The notes under the pieces: model-generated | Databases searched by the model: none | Seen by the model: only the letters and a program-made list of their open reading frames with translations | Told to the model about the DNA's origin: nothing | Assembly (NCBI GenBank): GCA_021781615.1 | Contig: JAJXWM010000002.1 | Location: forward strand, 1 to 64,000 | Length of the DNA: 64,000 nt | Direction: 5' to 3' | Source: Pseudomonadota bacterium | GTDB lineage: Bacteria; Pseudomonadota; Gammaproteobacteria; UBA9339 | Program-made: the position numbers and the translations under genes | Shown here: positions 12,564 to 20,847 of the stretch, piece after piece | How the letters are laid out: the number at the start of each line of letters is the position of its first letter | Numbering within the stretch: position 1 is the stretch's first letter

Positions 12564-13481
12564 ATGAAAAAAAGCAAAAACAATAACGTAAAAAACAAAA
12601 CGCCAAAACTAGAAACCGTAGGCGATTTCATTAATTTTGCCATTAAACAATTTAAGAGAAACAAAGTCTATTTTGGTCATGGAACTGATAACGCTAAGGA
12701 TGAGGCGGTTTATTTGGTTTGCCATGGCTTGCAATTACAGAATTGTTTTGATGATTCGACCCTTAAGGAGAAAGTTAAACTTCGTGGAAAAAATAAATTA
12801 TTAAAGATTATTGATGATCGGATCAAAAAAAGATTACCTGCTGCCTATCTTACCAAAGAAGCGTGGTTTATGGGTTTACCTTTTTATGTGGATAAAAGAG
12901 TATTGATACCTCGTTCACCAATAGCAGAGCTTCTAGAAGAACGTTTTGTTCCGTGGATAAATCCTGAAAAAATTTTGAGAATTTTAGATATTGGAACTGG
13001 TAGTGGTTGCCTTGCGATAGCTGCAGCTTTAGCTTTTCCTCGTGCTAAGGTTGATGCCATTGATATTTCTCCTGCGGCTTTAAAAATAGCAGCGATGAAT
13101 TGTGCTCGCCATAAAGTTACTAAGAGAGTGCGGCTGTTAAAATCTGATCTATTCGAAAAATTAAAGGGAAAAACCTACGATATTATTATTAGTAATCCTC
13201 CTTATGTTGGTAAAAATGAAATGAAGCGTTTACCTAAAGAATATTATCACGAACCAGAAGAAGCTTTGTTAGCTGGTCGAAAAGGGGATGAAATTATTGA
13301 TCGTATCCTTAACGATGCCGCAAAACACCTATCGCCAAGAGGTATTTTAGTGGTAGAGGTGGGTAATAGCGCCCCTTTAATTATGAAAAAATATGCGCAT
13401 TTGCCTTTGCTCTGGCTAGATTTTGTGCGCGGTGAAAGTGAGGTTTTTTTATTAGAAAAAGGCCTCCGGGTTGGTTTTTAA
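12564..13481 (+). CDS. prmB: Ribosomal protein uL3 glutamine methyltransferase PrmB
   Basis: The protein has about 305 residues. It has a HemK/PrmB N-terminal helical domain, the SAM-binding motif LDIGTGSGCLAIAAALAFP and the NPPY catalytic motif in IISNPPYVGKNEMK. The linker VLIPRSPIAELLEERF, with RSPIAELLE rather than RPETEELVE, favours PrmB (large-subunit protein L3) over PrmC. The AGGA at 12552-12555 is too close to ATG 12558 but well placed for ATG 12564, so the latter was chosen; in-frame starts exist upstream. The N-terminus is lysine-rich and about 20 residues longer than usual. Confidence 0.85.
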   Translation: MKKSKNNNVKNKTPKLETVGDFINFAIKQFKRNKVYFGHGTDNAKDEAVYLVCHGLQLQNCFDDSTLKEKVKLRGKNKLLKIIDDRIKKRLPAAYLTKEAWFMGLPFYVDKRVLIPRSPIAELLEERFVPWINPEKILRILDIGTGSGCLAIAAALAFPRAKVDAIDISPAALKIAAMNCARHKVTKRVRLLKSDLFEKLKGKTYDIIISNPPYVGKNEMKRLPKEYYHEPEEALLAGRKGDEIIDRILNDAAKHLSPRGILVVEVGNSAPLIMKKYAHLPLLWLDFVRGESEVFLLEKGLRVGF

Positions 13482-13533
13482 TTAGTACTATGTTAAAGTT
13501 ACTGCCAGTTTAATATCCATAGTGGAGGTTTTT

Positions 13534-14538
13534 ATGAGGATTATTATCAGTTTTATGTGTGGCTTGCTTTTTGCTGCTACGATTTATGCCCAACCAGGTG
13601 ATAGTGATGAAGATCGGGTTCTTACTGAAGCAGATATGGTGGCTGTTCCTTCTCAAGATAGAGAGAGATCTTTGCTAAATTTAGAGGCAAATCAACTCAA
13701 GAAAGGTAGCGCATTTCAAGCCGAAGCTTCTTCGGATGCAATGGCCACGATGACAGCAATGGCAAATGAGCCAAAAAAAACTGGTGGTATTATTCCAACT
13801 GAAATGTTTCCACAGCCAGATAAAGAAAGAGCCGCTACGCAAGAAAAATCACCGATAATTATCGGAGGAGATGGTGGCCTTGCTTCTCGAGCCCCAGCCC
13901 CTGTTATTGCAGAACCAATTGTTGTTAATGCGCCAAGCCCCGCTGCTGGCCAAGTTGAAGAAAATGCAATCAGTCCAAAGCTTGAAAATTTAATTGATCG
14001 TTTGACAACACTAGAAGCACAAAACGTTAGAGTTCAGGCGCAAGTTAACCAAATTAATGAACATATAAGCTTAATTGAGGAGAGATTGATTGGTAATGTT
14101 GGGGTGGTTGGAAGTGCTGAAGCAAAAGTTGCAGGGGAGAAAACAGAAAAGGAATATTTGTATGATAAAATCAGTCGCCGTATTGATAATTTAAAGGATC
14201 GAATTGGTCATAAGGTGTTCATGATTATTGTTTTGGGTGTTGGGGCGATCTTGTTATTAGTTTTTGGCTATATAATTTTTCCACGCCGCGAAAAGCAATC
14301 TTTCCCTGGAAGTTATTCTCATGAGGTGCCGGAAATTTTAGACCAAGATTTTAATCCGATGGAAGGGCAAGAGGGTATTGCTGCTAAATTGAATTTAGCT
14401 CGTGCTTATGTAGATATGGGTAAAGATGAGGATGCTCGAATGGCTCTCTATGATGTACTAAGTCATGGCAGTGATGCTGAACAGGCAGAAGCTAAAGAGT
14501 TATTAGGGAAAATTAAGCATCCCGACTTGGATCGATAA
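13534..14538 (+). CDS. FimV-like membrane protein with C-terminal TPR-like domain
   Basis: The 334-residue product starts at ATG 13534 behind GGAGG. It has a signal peptide (MRIIISFMCGLLFAATIYA), a disordered Ala/Pro-rich region, a coiled-coil segment (LENLIDRLTTLEAQNVRVQAQ), one membrane helix (VFMIIVLGVGAILLLVFGYI) and the FimV C-terminal motif LNLARAYVDMGKDEDARMAL. FimV is a peptidoglycan-linked hub for type IV pili and polar organisation. The LysM domain and long acidic region of Pseudomonas FimV are missing, so this is a minimal form. The neighbouring truA supports the identity, since fimV-truA is a conserved pair. Confidence 0.75.
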   Translation: MRIIISFMCGLLFAATIYAQPGDSDEDRVLTEADMVAVPSQDRERSLLNLEANQLKKGSAFQAEASSDAMATMTAMANEPKKTGGIIPTEMFPQPDKERAATQEKSPIIIGGDGGLASRAPAPVIAEPIVVNAPSPAAGQVEENAISPKLENLIDRLTTLEAQNVRVQAQVNQINEHISLIEERLIGNVGVVGSAEAKVAGEKTEKEYLYDKISRRIDNLKDRIGHKVFMIIVLGVGAILLLVFGYIIFPRREKQSFPGSYSHEVPEILDQDFNPMEGQEGIAAKLNLARAYVDMGKDEDARMALYDVLSHGSDAEQAEAKELLGKIKHPDLDR

Positions 14539-14613
14539 ATATTTGTTTTGAATTTCAGGGTAAGCTTGTTTATAGAGCTATACCCTGCGTAAAATAAGGG
14601 CAGCAGGGTATAC

Positions 14614-15360
14614 ATGCGGATAGCAGTAGGAGTAGAGTACGACGGCACCAACTATCATGGTTGGCAACGGCAAGATAACGTTTGTAGTATTCAAGAAAAA
14701 GTTGAACAAGCCTTGGGTCAAGTTGCGTCTTGCCCGGTTATTATTACTTGTGCCGGAAGAACTGATGCTGGTGTCCACGCTTTTGGTCAAGTAGCGCACT
14801 TTGATACTGATGCTAATCGTTCTGATCGTTCTTGGATTTTGGGCGCCAACACCAATTTGCCGAGTGATATCCGTATACTTTGGGCGCGTCATGTTTCTCC
14901 CGATTTTCATGCGCGCTACAGCGCTACTTCCCGTTATTATCGTTATATGATTTATAATCATACGATTGCTTCAGCGCTTTTACGTCATCGGGCGATGTGG
15001 TGGCCTCGTGTACTTAATGAACAGCTAATGCAGGAGGCGGGGCAATTTTTACTTGGGGAGCACGATTTTTCTTCTTTTCGCGGCAGTGGATGCCAGGCAA
15101 GGAGTGCTCGGCGTAATGTTATGTCCTTGGGCATTACTCGTGGTGGCGGCGTGGTAAATATTGATATTAAAGCTAATGCTTTTTTATTACATATGGTGCG
15201 TAATATTGTTGGTGCGCTCATAAAAATAGGTGCTGGTGAGCGTCCTGTTTCGTGGATAAGAGAAGTGTTAGACGCTTGTGACCGCAGAAAGGCTGCAATT
15301 ACTGCTCCCGCTTGTGGGTTATATCTTGCTAAAATCGAGTACGATATTTTAGATAAATAG
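14614..15360 (+). CDS. truA: tRNA pseudouridine(38-40) synthase TruA
   Basis: The 248-residue protein has the TruA start MRIAVGVEYDGTNYHGWQRQ and the catalytic motif AGRTDAGVHAFGQVAHF (Asp51). The second half carries SFRGSGCQARSARRNV and HMVRNIVGALIKIGAGERP. TruA converts uridines 38-40 of the tRNA anticodon stem to pseudouridine. It follows the fimV-like gene after 75 bases. Length and motifs are normal. Confidence 0.97.
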   Translation: MRIAVGVEYDGTNYHGWQRQDNVCSIQEKVEQALGQVASCPVIITCAGRTDAGVHAFGQVAHFDTDANRSDRSWILGANTNLPSDIRILWARHVSPDFHARYSATSRYYRYMIYNHTIASALLRHRAMWWPRVLNEQLMQEAGQFLLGEHDFSSFRGSGCQARSARRNVMSLGITRGGGVVNIDIKANAFLLHMVRNIVGALIKIGAGERPVSWIREVLDACDRRKAAITAPACGLYLAKIEYDILDK

Positions 15361-15649
15361 AACAGAAGTTCTTGCGAAAGAAATAGCATGAGAGTTCTTG
15401 CAAAACCTCTGTATTATGTTTTGATGTAAGATAATTCATCGATGCTATTGTAAATTAAAACAAAAACATTGCCCGCAGGGCTAAATGTAACACCCGTGCA
15501 GCCTAAGGGGAGTATTTTTTACGAACCGCTTCAAGACATTATTTAAGGGTTTTGAAAGAACTATATTATTACCAGTTTATTATGGCAAAAAATCTGGTAC
15601 AATCAAAAAATTATTAATTTTTAAATAGTTAAGGACTAAGTCGAAACGT
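15361..15649. repeat. Intergenic region with a diverged REP-like repeat
   Basis: The spacer after truA contains GCCCGCAGGGCTAAATG at about 15472, then CACCCGTGCAGCCTAAGGG. These are the same modules seen in the repeats at 29720 and 52380. An AT-rich stretch at about 15580-15645 precedes the DedA-PAP2 gene and probably holds its promoter. No gene is seen. Confidence 0.6.
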
Positions 15650-17716
15650 ATGTTTAATTTTCATGATATTAATGTTCAAACATTGACCCAATTTTTTGAA
15701 ACTCACCCACACAGCGCTGGTATTTTTGTGTATTTTATATGTTTTTTAGAAGCGCTAGCGGTAATTGGTGCATTTATTCCAGGAACTATCGCTATGCCGG
15801 CTATCGGTTTTTTAATTGGTTTAGCAGTGATTCCTGCTGGTAGTACCGTTATGTGGGCGATTTTGGGAGCGTTGACCGGAGATATTTTAAGTTATTTTAT
15901 TGGAGTTTATTTTCAAGACCGTATTCATCGGATATGGCCTTTTACTAGGTGGCCAACTTTATTAGAGCGTAGTGAAAAGTTTTTTCATAAACATGGCGGT
16001 AAGAGCGTATTTATCGGGCGATTTGTTGGACCAATGCGTGCCATGATCCCAATGATTGCTGGCATGTTTAAAATGTCAGTTATTAGATTTCTATTTGTGG
16101 CTTTATTATCAGCTCTTCTTTGGGTGATTAGTTATATGATTCCCGGCGCTTTACTTGGTGCTTTATCTTTGGAATTGCCAGCAAAGCTGGTGACCAAATT
16201 TGCTTTGTGGGGACTTTTGGTTTTTGCGATGCTATGGGTGGTGGTGTGGCTTACCCAGCATTTTTTCAGGCAAATTTGGCAGATGATCGATTATTATATA
16301 ATGCAACTTTGGCGATTTTTTCAAAGGCATAAAAAATTACATTTAATTACGAAGTTTTTATCTGACCCCAGAGAAGCTGACAATCATCTGCAATTAATGT
16401 TGACCATCATGGCGATTTTCTTTTTCACTTTATTTCTCTGGGTTCTTTATCAGGTATTACATCCTGGGATTTTAGTCGATTTTGGTCATTCGGTTTACCA
16501 TCTATTGAGTAGCTTACGTTTTGAGAGACTAGATCATATCTTTATACTAACTACTTTTTTTGGTGATGTACCTCTACTGATGGCCGTGTCTGTAGTTATA
16601 GCTCTATGGTTTTTATGGAAGCGACAGTTGTATGTTGCTGTACACTGGTTGGGGATATTGGCGTTTAGCGGGGTGGTGGTTGCTAGTGTAAAATTTCTTA
16701 TAAATTCTTCGCGTCCTGGTGATATTTCGTATGCCATGCATATTCCATCATTTCCCAGTGCTCATACCGTAATGAGCTTTTCATTTTATTGTTTTTTAGC
16801 GGTAATCATTGCCCGACAGTTGCAAGGGGCAAAAAAATATCTTGTATATATTGCGGCAGGAATATTGACGGTAATAATAGCTTTTTCTCGTATTTATTTG
16901 GGTGCACATTGGTTGATTGATATTTTAGGTGGAATTTTACTTGGTTTAACGATTGTATTTGTGGCTACTGTTTTTTATCGTCGGCGTCATGTTGTACACC
17001 TAGATGTACGCGAGTTTCTGTTGTTTGTCATTGGTGTATCTCTGGTGTTATGGCTAGCTTATAGTGCGCTTTTTTTCGAAAAGCAGGTTAAAAAATATAC
17101 TTTAATGTGGCCAAAACAAGTTATTGCTTTTAATGAGTTAATTAAAGGCAATGAGGCTAAAACCCCTTTGTATCGTCTTAATCGTTTGGGTAGCCCAATT
17201 GAAGCTTTTAATGTAATTTATGTGGGTAACCTTACAGAAATTAGCCAAGCTTTGTTGCAACATGGTTGGGAGCCGCAGCCGATACAACTTGATTTACAAA
17301 ATATTCTCAAGAGTTTCTCTAAAACTTCGGTAGTTAGTCATTTAACAATTTTCCCTCAGCTTTATCAAAACCGCAGGGTTGCTTTATTGTTTACTAAAGA
17401 GACTAAGCGCGAGAAAGAGATATTAATTTTGCGCTTGTGGTCGTCGGGTATTGATTTGAAAGATAGTGATTTTCCTTTGTGGATTGGTACGGTTGAATAT
17501 CACTATTCTATGCCGGGCATTTTTTCTTTCAAACATCCTAAAGGGCCGCATCTATTTAACGGCGCTGCTGAATTTTTATCTAGACATTTAGAAAAAAATA
17601 AATTCTTTTTATGGAAGAAACACTATCCGCTTGCCAAGCAGCCGCCAGAAATGAGAGAGCTAAATTGGGACGGTAAGTTACTAATTATTAAGGCTAAGCC
17701 CATTCCAACCGATTAA
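15650..17716 (+). CDS. lssY: DedA-PAP2-LssY membrane protein
   Basis: The 688-residue protein has three parts. Residues 1-215 are a DedA/VTT-type domain (FLEALAVIGAFIPGTIAMPA and GRFVGPMRAMIPMIAGM). Residues about 240-460 are a PAP2 lipid phosphatase with the motifs KFLINSSRPGD, IPSFPSAHT and SRIYLGAHWLIDILGG, all catalytic residues present. The C-terminal 200 residues match the LssY tail (LYRLNRLGSPIEAFNVIYVG, then WIGTVEYHY). DedA proteins move or flip phospholipids, and PAP2 enzymes remove lipid phosphates such as undecaprenyl pyrophosphate. The combination is typical of Legionella LssY. Its substrate here is not known. Confidence 0.85.
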   Translation: MFNFHDINVQTLTQFFETHPHSAGIFVYFICFLEALAVIGAFIPGTIAMPAIGFLIGLAVIPAGSTVMWAILGALTGDILSYFIGVYFQDRIHRIWPFTRWPTLLERSEKFFHKHGGKSVFIGRFVGPMRAMIPMIAGMFKMSVIRFLFVALLSALLWVISYMIPGALLGALSLELPAKLVTKFALWGLLVFAMLWVVVWLTQHFFRQIWQMIDYYIMQLWRFFQRHKKLHLITKFLSDPREADNHLQLMLTIMAIFFFTLFLWVLYQVLHPGILVDFGHSVYHLLSSLRFERLDHIFILTTFFGDVPLLMAVSVVIALWFLWKRQLYVAVHWLGILAFSGVVVASVKFLINSSRPGDISYAMHIPSFPSAHTVMSFSFYCFLAVIIARQLQGAKKYLVYIAAGILTVIIAFSRIYLGAHWLIDILGGILLGLTIVFVATVFYRRRHVVHLDVREFLLFVIGVSLVLWLAYSALFFEKQVKKYTLMWPKQVIAFNELIKGNEAKTPLYRLNRLGSPIEAFNVIYVGNLTEISQALLQHGWEPQPIQLDLQNILKSFSKTSVVSHLTIFPQLYQNRRVALLFTKETKREKEILILRLWSSGIDLKDSDFPLWIGTVEYHYSMPGIFSFKHPKGPHLFNGAAEFLSRHLEKNKFFLWKKHYPLAKQPPEMRELNWDGKLLIIKAKPIPTD

Positions 17717-18244
17717 CATCAATTTGAAGGTATACATAATGTCTTCTCGTTTTGTAAACGGCGTTTGGAAATAAAATAAATCCACCAGCTTCGAAGAAGC
17801 AAAAGGCATCACCAGCCCAGCCTAAAGTGAGCGCTGTTTGCGAGCCGCAGGGCTGGGTAAATGACAGGCGCATAATTTCGAGCTCGGAGAGCGAAATCAC
17901 CCGTTCAGTCCAAACCGATAGCTGTTTGCAAGCCGCAGGGATGGTTAGAGGGGTGCCAAGCTCGTGAGAGTAATATATTGATAAAATTTGAATAATGGAT
18001 TGGTGGGCGATCGTTTGTGTCTACCAGCATTCATCGTATTGATTATAATATTGCTTCGGCCCTGCAAATTTCTTAAGGATTTCTTAATTATATTTAAATG
18101 TAGGTTTAATATTTCCTTAATATTTTGTATCTATACTGCTATCAGAGAATACCAGAAGTTGTTGAGAAAATAGTTTTTAATCAGGTGATTTAAGAGACCT
18201 TTTTATACTAATTATTACAATGAATGCTTATTTTAGGAAAGCGT
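17717..18244. repeat. Intergenic region with two REP-like repeat copies
   Basis: The 528-bp gap carries a repeat copy at about 17814-17905 (CAGCCCAGCCTAAAGTGAGC, GCCGCAGGGCTGGG, then GAGCTCGGAGAGCGAAAT) and a more diverged partial copy at about 17908-17965 (GCTGTTTGCAAGCCGCAGGG). After 17990 the sequence is AT-rich with no recognisable product. A 61-residue open frame at 17988 has no family resemblance and was not called. The promoter for the next gene should lie at about 18100-18230. Confidence 0.7.
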
Positions 18245-19543
18245 ATGAAGTTAATTAATAAAAATTATTATATCGGTATGCTACTTTTTTTGGGGTTAGT
18301 TGTTACTAACGTCCATACTTATGCTCGTGTCGATTCTAATTATGATCGGTTGGGTGGTGATCTCACTATTTCTCGAGGACTTGCTTATGGTGCAGATAAA
18401 TTGGTTGCTACTGATGACCCCGCTAATTATAGAACTGAAGTAAGTTTTTATGAAAATAGTGGAGCAGTGGATGGGGTTGAATTTAAGGTCGTATTAACGG
18501 ATCTTAATGGTGAAAAGTTGGCAGAAATTCCTGGGGGCGTACCGGCGGTATTTACTGGTTATCTGAAGGCTTCGGTGGTGGGTGGGGTAAAAGATATTTT
18601 GGTATTAAAAAGTATACATTATGAAAAAGTAAAAATAATAGGTGGTACATCAGGTAGATATATAGATGCTTCTTTTAAAGAGCAAGAGATCCTCAAAGAT
18701 GAGACTTATGAGATTCAACTTGGTATTAGCGATACTTTAGAAAATAGCGTAGAGAGTTTTAATGATGCTATTACCGTTAGCTACAAAGTCGATGATAAAT
18801 ATCTCGAAAGCGTGTGTGTAATTACCGTCTCCCCCTATCCGGTGAAGCTTGTTGCCAATGGGTATAATGATGAGATGGTGTTTAAATCTTCACAGTCTTT
18901 ATCTTTTAAAATAATTAATAATAGTGCTGAGGAGGCAACTGTAGCAGTTGGTAAGTTGCAGCCGTCTTTGTATTTAACTCGCAAAGATAGAGATAAAGCA
19001 GGTAACTTAGATTGCGGTGATCTTGATAATAAGCTGAAATCTGGTGAAATGTGTATTGTTAATTTGGTTGCTTACCCATACGAGGAGTTCAAAAATATAA
19101 ACCAAGAACTAGAGGTTAAGGTATCTTTGACTTCTGGGCAGGTTTTTACATTATTCGAAAATATTAAAATAGATATAAATGAGAATAACTTAGCTCCTAT
19201 TGATATAGTTCGGGTGAAACCCGCAGGTGCTATTATAGATCAATATCCAAATGGCAAATTAAAACTCAGCTATGAACTTAAAAATAACTCAGGTAAAACT
19301 TTGTCTGAAATTTTAGCAAAAAAAATTCCGGGAAATGAGTTTGTTGTCGAAAAAATATGCGATTCTTTATTGCCAGATGGTACATGTTCGATAGAGATCG
19401 CTTTTGATGCAGTAAAATCAAGCCATAAAATCATAGAAAAAACCCTAAGCGTGATTTTTAAAGGACTTGATTCTACAGATCCGTATAAAACGAATGAGGC
19501 TAGACGAAGAATACTAATTAATAATGGTGAACATATTTTATAA
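18245..19543 (+). CDS. Exported protein with Ig-like domains, function unknown
   Basis: This protein of about 432 residues starts at ATG 18245 after AGGAAA, with a signal peptide (MKLINKNYYIGMLLFLGLVVTNVHTYA). No enzymatic motif is visible. The rest is beta-rich. At least two segments share the layout NNS, then a cysteine pair enclosing LxxGxxCxIxxxF (CGDLDNKLKSGEMCIVNLVA and ICDSLLPDGTCSIEIAF). This pattern is common in Ig-like domains of exported proteins of intracellular Gammaproteobacteria and probably forms a disulfide. It is followed after 10 bases by a related exported protein, so the two are likely co-transcribed. A surface or periplasmic role is inferred. Confidence 0.6.
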   Translation: MKLINKNYYIGMLLFLGLVVTNVHTYARVDSNYDRLGGDLTISRGLAYGADKLVATDDPANYRTEVSFYENSGAVDGVEFKVVLTDLNGEKLAEIPGGVPAVFTGYLKASVVGGVKDILVLKSIHYEKVKIIGGTSGRYIDASFKEQEILKDETYEIQLGISDTLENSVESFNDAITVSYKVDDKYLESVCVITVSPYPVKLVANGYNDEMVFKSSQSLSFKIINNSAEEATVAVGKLQPSLYLTRKDRDKAGNLDCGDLDNKLKSGEMCIVNLVAYPYEEFKNINQELEVKVSLTSGQVFTLFENIKIDINENNLAPIDIVRVKPAGAIIDQYPNGKLKLSYELKNNSGKTLSEILAKKIPGNEFVVEKICDSLLPDGTCSIEIAFDAVKSSHKIIEKTLSVIFKGLDSTDPYKTNEARRRILINNGEHIL

Positions 19544-19553
19544 GGTGAAATTT

Positions 19554-20627
19554 ATGAATTTAATTCGCAAAAGTAGAGCTATCATAATGTTATGGTTTTT
19601 TATCGCAACCGTATTTTATTCGCAGGCTGGATATGCCAAGATATTGGAGGTTAACCCTTTTGATACAATGAATTCTATTGGCACTAATTCTGTTGACTTT
19701 AAATCTGGTATTAAAATGCTTGGGATGGGTCTCCATAGTTTAGATAAGGGAAGATATAGAGTTGAGTTATTATTAGAAAATAGCGAATCATACGACAATT
19801 TTAATGCTATAAATGATAATGGCCATGTTTTTAAGCTCTATAAAGATGATAATGATACGGTTGGTACTAGGGTTACGGTAGAGTCTGTAAAAATGTCGCC
19901 AGAGTGTTCAAGCGGGCGCTTGTCAGATAGTTGTACCTTTACTATGGAAGGGACCGTAATTGCCAAAGATCCGCAAAGCTATAAGTCATATAGTGTAGCT
20001 ATTTCCTATAAGGATCAAGATGACAACGATGATCTATCTTCACCTTTTAAAGATAGCATAGTAGATATAGAGATGAGCACTAAGGTGGAAAAATTGTCTC
20101 CGAGTTCAGGTAAATATACGTATAGTATAAAAAACGTTTCGCAAGAAGATATAAAAATAGAAAAAATCAGCTTGGGTGGAGAGAGGTGTTTCGATATAAA
20201 TGAACCATTTGGTGATATAAAATTAGATAAAGGGGCTACGCACGATATTAGTTTGACTGTTAATAAAAATGGTGCCAATCAGAAACTTTGTCGCGATACT
20301 ATTATTATTAAATACGTAAAATATCAAGAAGGTGGTGATCTATCTAGGGCACTTCCAAAAATAGTTTTAATTCGGGTTAATGCCGGAAATATAAAATGCA
20401 GGGGAGATCGCGATGGATATTTGAATTGCGCATGGGATTGGGTTTGGGATAATAAGTGGAAGATTGTTACTACAGTTTCTTTGGGCGTCGCCGCTATTTT
20501 TGGTTGTTATCATGGATATGAGTACTATCAGGACTGGAGGGAGGATCTGGTTACTCAAAGAATTTTAGATCAAAATTATCAGCAGTATGGTGGCGCAGAG
20601 GATCCATTAGTATATGCTGAGACGTAA
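19554..20627 (+). CDS. Exported Ig-like protein with C-terminal membrane anchor
   Basis: This 357-residue product starts at ATG 19554 behind AAGGTG. It has a signal peptide (IIMLWFFIATVFYSQAGYA), beta-rich domains and cysteines spaced as in the preceding gene (SPECSSGRLSDSCTFTM). Near the C-terminus is one hydrophobic helix (VTTVSLGVAAIFGCYHGYEYY) followed by a short charged tail, which should anchor it in a membrane. It is probably in an operon with the upstream gene and precedes the inverse autotransporter. No enzymatic motif is seen; a surface complex is possible but unproven. Confidence 0.55.
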   Translation: MNLIRKSRAIIMLWFFIATVFYSQAGYAKILEVNPFDTMNSIGTNSVDFKSGIKMLGMGLHSLDKGRYRVELLLENSESYDNFNAINDNGHVFKLYKDDNDTVGTRVTVESVKMSPECSSGRLSDSCTFTMEGTVIAKDPQSYKSYSVAISYKDQDDNDDLSSPFKDSIVDIEMSTKVEKLSPSSGKYTYSIKNVSQEDIKIEKISLGGERCFDINEPFGDIKLDKGATHDISLTVNKNGANQKLCRDTIIIKYVKYQEGGDLSRALPKIVLIRVNAGNIKCRGDRDGYLNCAWDWVWDNKWKIVTTVSLGVAAIFGCYHGYEYYQDWREDLVTQRILDQNYQQYGGAEDPLVYAET

Positions 20628-20706
20628 AATGTTCGAAAGACGCTGAGTTATGGTGATGCATTAAACGGTGAATGATATGGTGGGTGAAAATCAAATTTAG
20701 ACTCGC

Positions 20707-20801
20707 CACGGGGTATGAACCCCGTGACTCGGTCAAGGGGGAGAGCTGCGCCTCTCCCCCTTGACAATTCCCCATTGCTCTGTCACGCGGCAAGCCGCGT
20801 G
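20707..20801. repeat. Triple-hairpin element
   Basis: Three palindromes stand side by side. CACGGGG/CCCCGTG is at 20707-20726. A perfect 14-bp stem with a 6-base loop (GTCAAGGGGGAGAG and CTCTCCCCCTTGAC) is at 20732-20765. CACGCGGC/GCCGCGTG with an AA loop is at 20784-20801. The outer two resemble each other in inverted orientation. The GC content is far above the surroundings. No T-run follows, so it is not a simple terminator. Confidence 0.75.
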
Positions 20802-20847
20802 GAATAAATTTAATCTGCTTGGAGTTTGATTTTGGGTATATGACTAT

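Noticed and set aside
17988-18173. 61-residue open frame after LssY
   Set aside because: It lies in AT-rich intergenic sequence, has no ribosome-binding site and resembles no family.
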